DNA of 32,528 nucleotides from an uncultured Clostridia bacterium (lineage in GTDB: Bacteria > Bacillota > Clostridia > TANB77 > CAG-508). Shown here piece by piece: positions 7,813 through 15,421 of this stretch. The translations under genes and the position numbers were made by a program. The DNA is taken from the NCBI GenBank assembly GCA_947385375.1, contig CANDKR010000015.1, positions 1-32,528 of the forward strand, in the 5' to 3' direction. Under the pieces are notes generated by a model. The model was not told the DNA's origin. It searched no databases and saw only the letters and a program-made list of their open reading frames with translations. Positions within the stretch are counted from its first letter, which is position 1. Each line of letters opens with the position of its first letter.

Positions 7813-8523
7813 ATGAAGATACTTAAGAGAATTTTTATAAGCATATTTGTGATAGCTTTAATATTTCTAGGGCTTGTATTTTACCAAGGTTATGATTTAT
7901 ATCAATCTACAATAGAAAAATTACCGATAGAAAAAATGATTTCTAATATACAATCCATGGAAAATTATTGTACTATTGAAGAGATGCCAGATGATTATAT
8001 AAATGCAGTAATAGCAGTTGAGGATAGAAGGTTTTATAAACATAATGGTATTGACCCAATTTCTATTGGTAGAGCTATAATTACAGATATTAAAGAAATG
8101 TCTTTAGCTGAGGGTGGAAGTACTATTACTCAACAAGTTGCGAAAAATAATTTATTTACTCAAGAGAAAAAAGCTACTAGAAAAATTGCTGAAATGTTTG
8201 CAGCAAGAGATATAGAGAAAATGTGTAGCAAAAATGAGATTTTTGAATTATATGTTAATACTTCGTATTTTGGAGATGGGTACTACTGTGTAAAAGATGC
8301 AGCAGAAGGATATTTTGATAAAGCACCAAAGGATATGGATTTATACGAGTGTACATTACTTGCTGGAATTCCAAATGCACCATCGGTATATGCACCAACT
8401 AAAAACCCAGAACTTGCAAAGCAAAGGCAAGCACAAGTTTTAAAGAAAATGATTGATAATGGATATTTGACAGAAAGTGAAGCAAAAGATATAATAGATG
8501 GTGAGCTTGAATTTGCAAAATAA
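7813..8523 (+). CDS. mtgA: Monofunctional peptidoglycan glycosyltransferase (GT51)
   Basis: This 236-residue protein has one N-terminal membrane anchor (about residues 7-25) and a GT51 transglycosylase domain, which polymerises lipid II into glycan strands outside the membrane. Motif 1 is AVEDRRFYKHNGID with catalytic Glu70. Motif 2 is EGGSTITQQVAKN. The second catalytic glutamate is probably Glu127 in RKIAEMFAARDIE. There is no transpeptidase domain, so it is a stand-alone enzyme rather than a class A PBP. The ATG is the first possible start after in-frame stops; the nearest purine-rich site (AAGGAA) is unusually far, about 16 bases upstream. It shares a unit with the thioredoxin-like gene 33 bases downstream. 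The symbol follows the family; Gram-positive names such as sgtB would fit equally. Confidence 0.88.
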   Translation: MKILKRIFISIFVIALIFLGLVFYQGYDLYQSTIEKLPIEKMISNIQSMENYCTIEEMPDDYINAVIAVEDRRFYKHNGIDPISIGRAIITDIKEMSLAEGGSTITQQVAKNNLFTQEKKATRKIAEMFAARDIEKMCSKNEIFELYVNTSYFGDGYYCVKDAAEGYFDKAPKDMDLYECTLLAGIPNAPSVYAPTKNPELAKQRQAQVLKKMIDNGYLTESEAKDIIDGELEFAK

Positions 8524-8556
8524 TTTTAGCTTAGTATTACTAAGGAGGAAGGTTTT

Positions 8557-9111
8557 TTGAAGAAGAAAATAATTATTTATGTACTTATTGCTGTTTTATT
8601 TATTTCAGCAATTGTGGTAACTATTGTTTCTAGAAATGGAGAGAAAGAAGATCTATCTACAAATTTAGATAAAAATATTGTTCAAAATAATACAACACCT
8701 GAGGTAGATGAACTTGAACTTAGAGGAGATAAGTTTTCTGGGATATCTGAAGCTGGAAAACCAATGATTATTTTATATTGTAATCCTAAAGAAGAAAGTA
8801 GTATGGAAGCTGTGAAGTTGTTACAAAGTTGTTATGCTGATTATCAAGAACAAGTTACTTTTAGAGTAATAGTTGCAATGGATAATGAGGAAGAAAATGG
8901 AAGTGCAGATAGTTTTATTGCGGAAAATAACATTGAAATACCAGTTATGTATGAATTAGTTTTTGATCCAGAAAGTACAGCTAATGAAATAGACAATATA
9001 CCAACTCTTCTTATGGTAAGTAAAAGAGGAGAGAAGATAAATACATTGATTGACCATATAACAGAAGATGCTATTAAAGCTAATTTAGATATTTTGACTG
9101 AAAATTATTAG
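8557..9111 (+). CDS. Membrane-anchored thioredoxin-fold protein lacking CxxC
   Basis: This 184-residue protein starts at a TTG 8 bases after AGGAGG. It has an N-terminal membrane segment (residues 4-24), a polar linker, then a domain that reads like thioredoxin: strand KPMIILYC, a long helix, VTFRVIVAMD, and NIPTLLMVS with the cis-proline position of the fold. The redox CxxC is absent; CNPKEESS (Cys75) stands in its place. So it is unlikely to be a normal oxidoreductase and may be a structural or peroxiredoxin-like relative. It follows the glycosyltransferase gene and converges with a minus-strand gene 3 bases away. Fold assignment is by eye and moderate. Confidence 0.6.
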   Translation: MKKKIIIYVLIAVLFISAIVVTIVSRNGEKEDLSTNLDKNIVQNNTTPEVDELELRGDKFSGISEAGKPMIILYCNPKEESSMEAVKLLQSCYADYQEQVTFRVIVAMDNEEENGSADSFIAENNIEIPVMYELVFDPESTANEIDNIPTLLMVSKRGEKINTLIDHITEDAIKANLDILTENY

Positions 9112-9114
9112 AAT

Positions 9115-9645
9115 TTACATGGTGGAAATTATTATAGCACCAATAGTAGATAAAATATCTACTATTGCAAAAAGCCATAGAAGACTTGAAAATTCTAAGA
9201 AGTTCATACCGAAAAAACCTAAAATAATAGGTGAAATATACTTAAAAGCAATTAGTAAAAATAATTGCTTTTTTTGTTTGAAAACTTTATGAAGACTTAG
9301 AAAGAAAAGGCTAAGCAAAGGAGAAAACATAAATAAATATTTAAAAAGGTACATAGTAAAATTTGCAAGTCCGTTTGTTACACCAAAAAAATTTAAAATA
9401 TTTACACCAAAATAAAAAAATATGAAAGATATGAAAATAGTCCAGATAGAAGAAAGTAGAAAAAACTTTATTCTATCTTTTTTTAATATATACATAAATA
9501 TTATTGAAGGTAAACTTATAATTAAAGAAATGCTAAGTAGAATCGAGCTGCTAGAAAGGTTTGAAAAAAATTCAAAACTATATAATACGTAGTACAAGAA
9601 GCTATAAAAGATTAAGTTAAAAACTATAAAAATAAAACTTTCCAT
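9115..9645 (-). CDS. Hypothetical polytopic membrane protein
   Basis: This 176-residue, very hydrophobic protein is rich in Phe, Ile and Leu, with about five or six membrane segments and short Lys-rich loops (ILKKDRIKFF, KVFKQKKQ). The start has a good GGAGG ribosome site on the minus strand. No family is recognised. It lies between the convergent thioredoxin-fold gene and the divergent mraZ promoter region. A perfect 12-bp inverted repeat lies in its last codons (see findings). Confidence 0.65.
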   Translation of the reverse strand: MESFIFIVFNLIFYSFLYYVLYSFEFFSNLSSSSILLSISLIISLPSIIFMYILKKDRIKFFLLSSIWTIFISFIFFYFGVNILNFFGVTNGLANFTMYLFKYLFMFSPLLSLFFLSLHKVFKQKKQLFLLIAFKYISPIILGFFGMNFLEFSSLLWLFAIVDILSTIGAIIISTM

Positions 9646-9708
9646 AAATTTCCTCCAAAGATATTATACAGCATAGAAAAAAATTTTTCAAAAAATTTGA
9701 AAAAAGGC

Positions 9709-9737
9709 TTGCAAAAATATATTTTATATATTAAAAT
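9709..9737 (+). promoter_or_regulatory. Promoter of the mraZ-led dcw operon
   Basis: TTGCAA (9709-9714), a 17-base spacer and TAAAAT (9732-9737). The predicted start near 9744 places the MraZ boxes at the very beginning of the transcript. Confidence 0.8.
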
Positions 9738-9744
9738 CTAATTG

Positions 9745-9770
9745 AAGTGGAGAGAAGTGGTAAAAAGTGG
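9745..9770 (+). promoter_or_regulatory. MraZ operator: three AAGTGG direct repeats
   Basis: AAGTGG occurs at 9745-9750, 9755-9760 and 9765-9770, an exact 10-base period (one helical turn). MraZ is known to bind short GTGG-type direct repeats just downstream of its own promoter and to control the dcw operon. The position immediately after the -10 box suggests autoregulation. A TGG follows at 9771-9773, hinting at a degenerate further half-box. Confidence 0.88.
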
Positions 9771-9795
9771 TGGAAAAAGGAAGAGGTGTCCTTAA

Positions 9796-10221
9796 ATGTT
9801 AATTGGTGAATATGAGCACTCTCTTGATACTAAAGGAAGGCTTATAATGCCTGCAAAGTTGAGAGAGACAATAGGTGAAAAGTTCATAGTTACAAAAGGT
9901 TTAGATGGTTGTTTATTTGCCTTCTCTTTAGTAGAATGGGCAAATTTTGAACAAAAGCTAAGAACACTTCCTATTTCTAACAAAGATGCTAGAGCTTTCT
10001 CAAGATTCTTCTTCGCAGGAGCTATTGAATGCGAAATTGATAAACAAGGTAGATTCCTTATTTCAAGTAATTTAAGAGAATTTGCAAATTTAGATAAGGA
10101 CATTATTATTGTAGGTATGGATTCTCGTATTGAAATTTGGAGTAAAGACAAATGGCAACAATGTGATAGCGACATTTCAGCAGATGATATTGCTGAAAAG
10201 ATGGAAATGCTTGGTATATAA
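9796..10221 (+). CDS. mraZ: Transcriptional regulator MraZ
   Basis: This 141-residue protein has the two AbrB-like DxxxR motifs of MraZ: D11-TKG-R15 in [15 protein letters not shown], and D82-KQG-R86 in [15 protein letters not shown]. MraZ forms a ring-shaped oligomer that binds the repeats upstream of its own gene and tunes division and cell-wall gene expression. Length is normal. The start follows GAGGTG, 6 bases upstream. It heads the dcw cluster, but a 275-base gap with its own hairpin separates it from rsmH, so its expression may be partly uncoupled from the rest. Confidence 0.96.
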   Translation: MLIGEYEHSLDTKGRLIMPAKLRETIGEKFIVTKGLDGCLFAFSLVEWANFEQKLRTLPISNKDARAFSRFFFAGAIECEIDKQGRFLISSNLREFANLDKDIIIVGMDSRIEIWSKDKWQQCDSDISADDIAEKMEMLGI

Positions 10222-10264
10222 CTTGCTAAAGTTTATATAGTTACCTAAGAAAAAATTTTAAAAT

Positions 10265-10430
10265 ACAAAAGAAAAAACAATTGTAAAGTTTCGTACACTT
10301 ATACAAAAGAAAACAAAGTACAAAAGATAAAGCTATAAGTTTTATTCAAAAGACAAATTTATAGTTTACAAAAGTTAAAATGTTATAATACTAAAGATTT
10401 TGGAAAACAAAAGATAAGAAAACAAAAAGA
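10265..10430 (+). repeat. A-rich gap with repeated ACAAAAG motif
   Basis: Between mraZ and rsmH there is a very A-rich stretch on the plus strand with ACAAAAG at 10265, 10303, 10320, 10369 and 10408, plus near copies (TCAAAAG at 10346, ACAAAAAG at 10422). A TATAAT lies at 10384-10389, but I see no well-spaced -35 for it. No coding frame is supported. Confidence 0.4.
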
Positions 10431-10470
10431 ATTAAGGGCAGTTGGTACATCTTTACCAACTGCCTTTAAT
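10431..10470 (+). terminator. Strong hairpin between mraZ and rsmH, terminator or attenuator
   Basis: A 17-bp stem with one G-T pair (10431-10447 with 10454-10470, core GGCAGTTGGTA/TACCAACTGCC) has a 6-base loop. The following T-tract is short and broken (CTTTAAT), so it may be a leaky terminator, an attenuator or an RNA-stability element rather than a full stop. It ends 26 bases before the rsmH start. Confidence 0.6.
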
Positions 10471-10496
10471 AAAATAAGCAAAAATTAGAGGGCAAA

Positions 10497-11420
10497 ATGG
10501 AATTTAAACACAAATCTGTATTATTACAAGAATGTATAGATGGTCTTAGCATAAATCCAGATGGAATATATGTTGATGGCACAATGGGTGGAGCTGGCCA
10601 TAGCAAAGAAATAGCAAAGAAAATATCTAAAAAAGGGCTTCTTATAGGAATTGATAGAGATGAAGAAGCTATTTGTGTTGCTAAAGAAAGATTAAAAGAT
10701 TTTCCAAATGTTAAGTTTATACATGATAATCATGATAATATTATAGAAATTTTAGAGGACTTAAATTTAAGTGGTGTTGATGGGATACTACTTGATTTAG
10801 GTGTTTCTTCGTATCAGTTAGATGAGCGAAATAGAGGCTTTAGCTATATAGGTGAAGCTGAGCTCGATATGAGAATGGATAAAACTCAAAAACTAACTGC
10901 AAAAACAGTAGTAAATAAGTATCAAGAAGAGGAACTTGCTAAAATTTTGTGGGAATATGGAGAAGAAAAATTTTCTAGAAGAATTGCAAAAAGTATTTGT
11001 GAATATAGAAAAACTAAAACCATTGAAACAACTTTAGAGCTTGTACAAATTATAGAAAAATGTGTACCAAAATCTAAAGATGGACACCCAGCCAAAAGAA
11101 GTTTTCAAGCAATTAGAATAGAAGTAAATAATGAAATTGAGCCTTTATATGATACAGTAAAAAACTGCATATCTTGCTTAAATTCGGGCGGAAGATTATG
11201 TATAATAACCTTCCATTCATTAGAAGACAGAGCAGTAAAAAATGCTTATATTGAAGCTTCAGGAAAATGCACTTGCCCACCGGGTTTGCCATATTGTGTG
11301 TGTGGTGCAAAATCACTTGGAAAAATTATAACAAGAAAACCAATACTTCCAAGTGAGGAAGAACAAGAAGAAAATTCAAGAAGTAGAAGTGCTAAGCTTA
11401 GAATTTTTGAAAAGATGTAA
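10497..11420 (+). CDS. rsmH: 16S rRNA (cytosine1402-N4)-methyltransferase RsmH
   Basis: This 307-residue SAM-dependent enzyme methylates N4 of C1402 in 16S rRNA at the ribosomal P site. The SAM-binding block [10 protein letters not shown] is at residues 27-36, the conserved segment [12 protein letters not shown] follows, and [12 protein letters not shown] lies near the C-terminus. The cysteine-rich [13 protein letters not shown] before the tail is typical of the family. Length is normal. The start follows an AGAGGG site. It is the second conserved gene of the dcw cluster, and the FtsL-like gene follows after 38 bases. Confidence 0.96.
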   Translation: MEFKHKSVLLQECIDGLSINPDGIYVDGTMGGAGHSKEIAKKISKKGLLIGIDRDEEAICVAKERLKDFPNVKFIHDNHDNIIEILEDLNLSGVDGILLDLGVSSYQLDERNRGFSYIGEAELDMRMDKTQKLTAKTVVNKYQEEELAKILWEYGEEKFSRRIAKSICEYRKTKTIETTLELVQIIEKCVPKSKDGHPAKRSFQAIRIEVNNEIEPLYDTVKNCISCLNSGGRLCIITFHSLEDRAVKNAYIEASGKCTCPPGLPYCVCGAKSLGKIITRKPILPSEEEQEENSRSRSAKLRIFEKM

Positions 11421-11458
11421 AAGAATAGAAAAATACAAAAGGAAAGGGGGAACGAAAT

Positions 11459-11965
11459 ATGTCAGCTAGAAATTATCAATATGAGACAAGTCCTAGAAAA
11501 TATGAGCCAGAATGTAATGATAAACCTAGAAGAAAAAAATCTAAAAAGACTAGGCAAACAAAGAAAAATGCAAATAAAAAAGCAACAAGATTTGAGAATT
11601 TCAAATTTAGATTTATGTGTGCATTAAATGCGGTAATGTTTTTAATTGCTGTATTTGTAATTAGTTCCCGCAGTGCCTTAATAACTCAATCTTTTGCAGA
11701 AATTCAGAGTTTAAAAACTACAATAAGCGATATAAAAAAAGAAAATGATCAATTAGAAATAAATATACAAAATAGCTTAAATTTAAGTAATATTGAACAA
11801 ACAGCAAAAGATATGCTTGGAATGCAAAAATTAACAAATAAACAAACTATATATTTAAGTTTACCAAAAAAAGATTATATTGAGCCAAGTACAGAAAAAG
11901 TTATATTAGAAGAAAAAACTAGCATAATCGATTGGATATGTAATTTTATAGGTAATATATTTTAA
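11459..11965 (+). CDS. ftsL: FtsL-like bitopic division protein
   Basis: This 168-residue protein has a very basic N-terminal cytoplasmic region (residues 1-50, many Lys/Arg), one membrane segment (about 52-70), then an extracytoplasmic coiled coil and a short C-terminal part. That layout, and its place between rsmH and the division PBP, is the normal position of ftsL. FtsL joins DivIB and DivIC to recruit and activate FtsW and the PBP at the septum. The sequence itself is poorly conserved, so the call relies mainly on context and topology. The start follows AAAGGGGG. A strong terminator immediately follows the stop. Confidence 0.75.
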   Translation: MSARNYQYETSPRKYEPECNDKPRRKKSKKTRQTKKNANKKATRFENFKFRFMCALNAVMFLIAVFVISSRSALITQSFAEIQSLKTTISDIKKENDQLEINIQNSLNLSNIEQTAKDMLGMQKLTNKQTIYLSLPKKDYIEPSTEKVILEEKTSIIDWICNFIGNIF

Positions 11966-12005
11966 AGACTAGAAATTTATAAAAAATTTTTAGTCTTTTT
12001 CTTTT
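11964..12005 (+). terminator. Strong terminator inside the dcw cluster
   Basis: A 15-bp stem with one G-T pair (11964-11978 with 11984-11998, outer part AAAGACT/AGTCTTT) and a 5-base loop are followed by TTCTTTT. It begins at the last bases of the ftsL-like stop codon and lies 45 bases upstream of the PBP start. Confidence 0.8.
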
Positions 12006-12049
12006 CTAAAAATAATATGATTATTTAAAGTACAATTTAAGGAGAGGCT

Positions 12050-13824
12050 ATGGAAGAAAAGAATAATCTGTCAGCAAAAAAGAGAATGATGCTTGGACTT
12101 GTGCTTTATATGTTAGTTTGTATTGTTTTAGTTTGTAGACTTGCATATTTGCAGTTTGTAGGTGCAAGCCAGTTGCAAGCAAAGGCTGAAAATCAACAAA
12201 GATCTGCAAGGGAAGTAGGAGCAAGAAGAGGGACAATATATGATAGTTCAGGGGAAACTGTTTTAGCAGTAAGTAGTACAGTGTATACTGTTACAGTTAA
12301 TCCTATGAAAATACCAGCAGATAAGAAAGAGATTTTGGCAAGGAAACTTTCAGAAATCTTTGAACTTAATTATGAAAAAGTATTAAAAAGAGTGAATAAA
12401 AAAAGTGCAATAGAAACTATAATAAAAAGGCAAGACAAAGAAAAAACTGATAGCTTAAGAGCGTGGATGGAAGAAAATGAAATTTATGTTGGTATAAATA
12501 TAGATGAAGATACTAAAAGATATTATCCTTTTTCAAATCTTGCTTCACATATAATAGGCTTTTGTGGAAGCGATAACCAAGGACTAGAAGGAATTGAAGC
12601 AAAGTATGAGAAGATATTATCAGGAAAAAGTGGTGAGATAAATTCTCTTACAGATGCTAAGGGTCAGAGTTTTGGAGATGCAGGAGAAAATTACATAGAG
12701 CCAACAGACGGCAAGGATCTAGTTTTAAGTATAGATAGTAATATACAAGCAATTGTTCAAAAACATTTAGAAGAAGCGTGTATCGATAATGTATGTACAG
12801 ATGGTGGAAGTATTATTGCAATGAACCCTCAAACTGGGGATATTCTAGCCTTAGCAAATTATCCAAGTTATGATTTGAATAGTCCATATCAGCCAGTAGA
12901 TGAGGAGTTAAAAGCAGTATGGCAGGACTTAGAGCAAGTTCAAAGGTCTAATTATCTAATGGGAATGTGGAGAAATAAAGCAATTGCAGATACTTATGAG
13001 CCGGGTTCTACTTTTAAATTAGTTACTGCTTCTGCTTCTTTAGAGGAAGGCTTGGCAGAAGTGGATAGAAAAGGAGCTTTTGCATGTACTGGTGCGATTG
13101 AGATTGCAGGAGTTAGAATTAAGTGCTGGAGATATTATAGGCCACATGGCTCAGAGTCTTTAAGAGAAGCTTTAATGAATTCTTGTAATCCGGTATTTAT
13201 AGGCTTAGGACAAAAAATTGGTAAAGAAAAATATTATGGATACTTAAATAAATTTGGTTTCTTAAAGAAAACAGGAATTGATTTACCTCGGTGAAGCAGG
13301 AAGTATCTTTTTAAAGGAAGAAAAGGTAGGACCAGTAGAACTTGCAACAATTTCTTTTGGTCAGCGTTTTGAAGTAACTCCAATACAAATGGTTACTATG
13401 GTTTCAACTATTGCAAATAAAGGTAGGTATGTAAAACCAAGGTTGGTGAAAAAGATTATAGATCCTAATACTGGAGAAGTAGAGGAAATAGCGCCTGAAT
13501 TTGGAGATCAAGTTGTAAAACAAGAAACAGCAGAAAATGTACTAAGTATGATGGAAAGTGTTGTATCAGAAGGAACTGGTAAAAATGCAAAAGTTACAGG
13601 TTATAGAATTGGAGGAAAAACAGGAACGTCAGAAGATGGAGTAAATACAGGAAAATATGTTACATCTTTTATAGGTGTTGCAAATATAGATGATCCTAAG
13701 TTTGCAATATTAATTACATTATATAATCCAACTGGTGAGCGGAGGGCATCAAGGTGGAGGAGTAGCAGCACCTGTTGCAGGAAAAATATTTAGTGAAGTT
13801 TTACCATATTTATATGGAGAATAA
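12050..13824 (+). CDS. Class B penicillin-binding protein (FtsI/SpoVD type), needs two +1 frameshifts at CGG
   Basis: Read with two +1 shifts this is a 590-residue division transpeptidase, the normal size for an FtsI/PBP2B-type enzyme without PASTA domains. It has an N-terminal membrane anchor (about residues 13-35), a dimerisation domain, then the catalytic motifs S320-T-F-K323, S377-C-N379 and K523-T-G525. Zero-frame reading stops at TGA 13292-13294 after CGG 13289, losing KTG. Skipping C13289 restores GIDLPGEAGS. The second segment meets CGG at 13740; skipping C13740 restores GGHQGGGVAAPVAGKIF and the stop at 13822-13824. It is probably essential as the only class B PBP in this dcw cluster. 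The start follows AGGAGAGG. FtsI and SpoVD cannot be told apart here. Confidence 0.88.
13286..13292 (+). other. +1 recoding site 2: CCT CGG T(GA)
   Basis: In the PBP gene codon 413 is CCT and codon 414 would be CGG (13289-13291), followed at once by a TGA stop. Dropping C13289 gives GGT GAA, completing the family motif GIDLPGE. The CGG-TGA arrangement recalls the release-factor-2 recoding site (CTT-TGA), but the P-site codon is CCT and no close Shine-Dalgarno stimulator is visible. Confidence 0.82.
13737..13743 (+). other. +1 recoding site 3: GAG CGG A
   Basis: In the second PBP segment GAG is followed by CGG (13740-13742). Zero-frame reading runs on for 17 more codons after CGG to a TAG. 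Dropping C13740 gives GGA GGG CAT and the conserved C-terminus with HQGGGVAAPV. Confidence 0.8.
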
Positions 13825-13825
13825 A

Positions 13826-13854
13826 TTGACAGTAATTTTGCATAATGATAAAAT
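13826..13854 (+). promoter_or_regulatory. Promoter P1 for murE and downstream genes
   Basis: TTGACA (13826-13831), a 17-base spacer and TAAAAT (13849-13854), starting one base after the PBP stop codon. Confidence 0.8.
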
Positions 13855-13884
13855 ATGAATAATAATGCTTTATATGTATAAGTA

Positions 13885-13920
13885 TATACAAAAAAGATTT
13901 TTTGCTGTATAATAGCAAAA
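13885..13920 (+). promoter_or_regulatory. Possible second murE promoter with -10 in a hairpin loop
   Basis: TATACA (13885-13890), 17 bases, TATAAT (13908-13913). The -10 sits in the loop of a 7-bp inverted repeat (TTTTGCT 13900-13906, AGCAAAA 13914-13920). The -35 is weak. Confidence 0.4.
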
Positions 13921-13936
13921 CAGGAGGCTTAAATTT

Positions 13937-15409
13937 ATGGAATTAAAAACACTTTTAAGTGGAATTGAGAATCTTAAAGTAAAAGGTGATACAAGTATAG
14001 ACATAAAAAACATAGATAGTAATTCAAAGAAAATTACACCAGATAGCTTATTTATAGCAATAAAAGGTTTTGACTTTGATGGACATAAATTTGTAGAAGA
14101 GGCAATTGCAAATGGCGCAACAGCAGTTATGTTAGATATGAGTGCAGATTTAAAAGGAATAAAAATTCCTGCTTCAGTTACAATAATAATAACTGATGAT
14201 ACAAGAAAAGCCTTAGCAATTTGCTCAGCAACTTTCTATGGTAATCCTGCAAGAAAACTTAGATTAATAGGTGTTACAGGAACAAAGGGAAAAACAACGA
14301 CAACATATATGATAAAATCTATTTTAGAGGCAGCAGGTCATAAAGTAGGATTAATAGGAACAATAGAGAATTATTCTGGAGAAGATAGCCTAGGAAAAGC
14401 AACTAGAACAACTCCAGAAAGCTTAGAACTTCAAAGACTTTTTGCACAAATGGTAAAAGAAAAAGTTGAATATGTAGTTATGGAAGTTTCTTCTCAAAGC
14501 TTAAAGCTTAATAGAGTTTATGGATTACAATTTGAGATAGGAATATTCACAAACTTCTATAAAGACCATATTAGTTTAAAAGAACATTCTGATATGGAAG
14601 ATTATTTTAATTCAAAATTAAAACTATTTTCAATGTGTAGAAAAGGTTTTGTTAATTTCGATGATTTTAAAGGTATGAAAGTAAAGAGCCTTTGCAAAAA
14701 TTGTGATATAAAGACTTATGCAATAAACAATGAAGCAAATTTACTTGCTAAAGATATCACTATCACAAATATTAGTGTAGATTTTAAAGTAAAATTAGAT
14801 GGAAAAAACGAAAGAATAAAAATCGGAATACCAGGAAGATTTAGTGTATATAATGCACTAGCAGCAATTTCTGTTGCAAATGAGCTTAAAGTTAGTAATG
14901 ATAAAATAAAAGAAGCTCTAGAAAACGTTAGAGTTCCGGGCAGAAGTGAGCTTGTACCTAATGACCAAGAACTTGCAATAATGATTGATTATGCGCATAC
15001 TCCAGAAAGTTTGGAAAATATTTTACAAGCTGTAAAGACTTATACTAAAGGAAGAGTAATTAGTGTTTTTGGTTGTGGCGGAGATAGAGATAGTAGTAAA
15101 AGACCACTTATGGGAGAGGTTTCAGGAAGGGTTGCAGATTTTTCAATTGTTACGACAGATAATCCTAGAACAGAAAAACCTGAAAGTATTATAGCAGATA
15201 TAGAAAAAGGAATTGAGAAAACAAAAGGAAGATATAAAGTAGTTGTAGACAGAAGAGAAGCCATTGAAGAAGCAATTGGTATGATGAATAAAAACGACAT
15301 TGTCGTACTTGCAGGAAAAGGTCACGAGCCTTATCAAGAAATAAATGGCGAAAAGTTACCATTTGACGAAAGAATTATAGTTAAAGAAATTTTAAAAGAA
15401 AATAAGTAA
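13937..15409 (+). CDS. murE: UDP-MurNAc-tripeptide synthetase MurE (meso-DAP type)
   Basis: This 490-residue cytoplasmic Mur ligase adds the third residue to UDP-MurNAc-L-Ala-D-Glu using ATP. The ATP-binding loop is GTKGKTTTTYM (residues 115-125, Lys119). The substrate-selecting motif D408-N-P-R411 in TTDNPRTEKPES is the version found in meso-diaminopimelate-adding enzymes rather than lysine-adding ones, so the wall is probably DAP-type. Length is normal. The start follows AGGAGG 9 bases upstream, and the gene has its own promoter. mraY follows after 12 bases. No murF comes next, unlike many dcw clusters. Confidence 0.94.
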   Translation: MELKTLLSGIENLKVKGDTSIDIKNIDSNSKKITPDSLFIAIKGFDFDGHKFVEEAIANGATAVMLDMSADLKGIKIPASVTIIITDDTRKALAICSATFYGNPARKLRLIGVTGTKGKTTTTYMIKSILEAAGHKVGLIGTIENYSGEDSLGKATRTTPESLELQRLFAQMVKEKVEYVVMEVSSQSLKLNRVYGLQFEIGIFTNFYKDHISLKEHSDMEDYFNSKLKLFSMCRKGFVNFDDFKGMKVKSLCKNCDIKTYAINNEANLLAKDITITNISVDFKVKLDGKNERIKIGIPGRFSVYNALAAISVANELKVSNDKIKEALENVRVPGRSELVPNDQELAIMIDYAHTPESLENILQAVKTYTKGRVISVFGCGGDRDSSKRPLMGEVSGRVADFSIVTTDNPRTEKPESIIADIEKGIEKTKGRYKVVVDRREAIEEAIGMMNKNDIVVLAGKGHEPYQEINGEKLPFDERIIVKEILKENK

Positions 15410-15421
15410 AGGAGCATTTTC

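Noticed and set aside
13286..13294. CGG reassigned to a single new amino acid (such as Trp or Gln, as in other lineages)
   Set aside because: A plain reassignment would not repair the frame: TGA follows immediately at site 2, and the downstream frame is +1 at all three sites.
3956..13742. Simple explanation that all three frame breaks are sequencing or assembly errors
   Set aside because: Not fully excluded, but disfavoured. Random indels in this DNA should fall in the many long A and T runs and vary in sign. All three are single extra C bases before GG, at the only in-frame CGG codons.
13278..13793. Independent 171-residue gene downstream of the PBP
   Set aside because: It contains the KTG half of the transpeptidase domain and has no credible start; it is the continuation of the PBP after a +1 shift.
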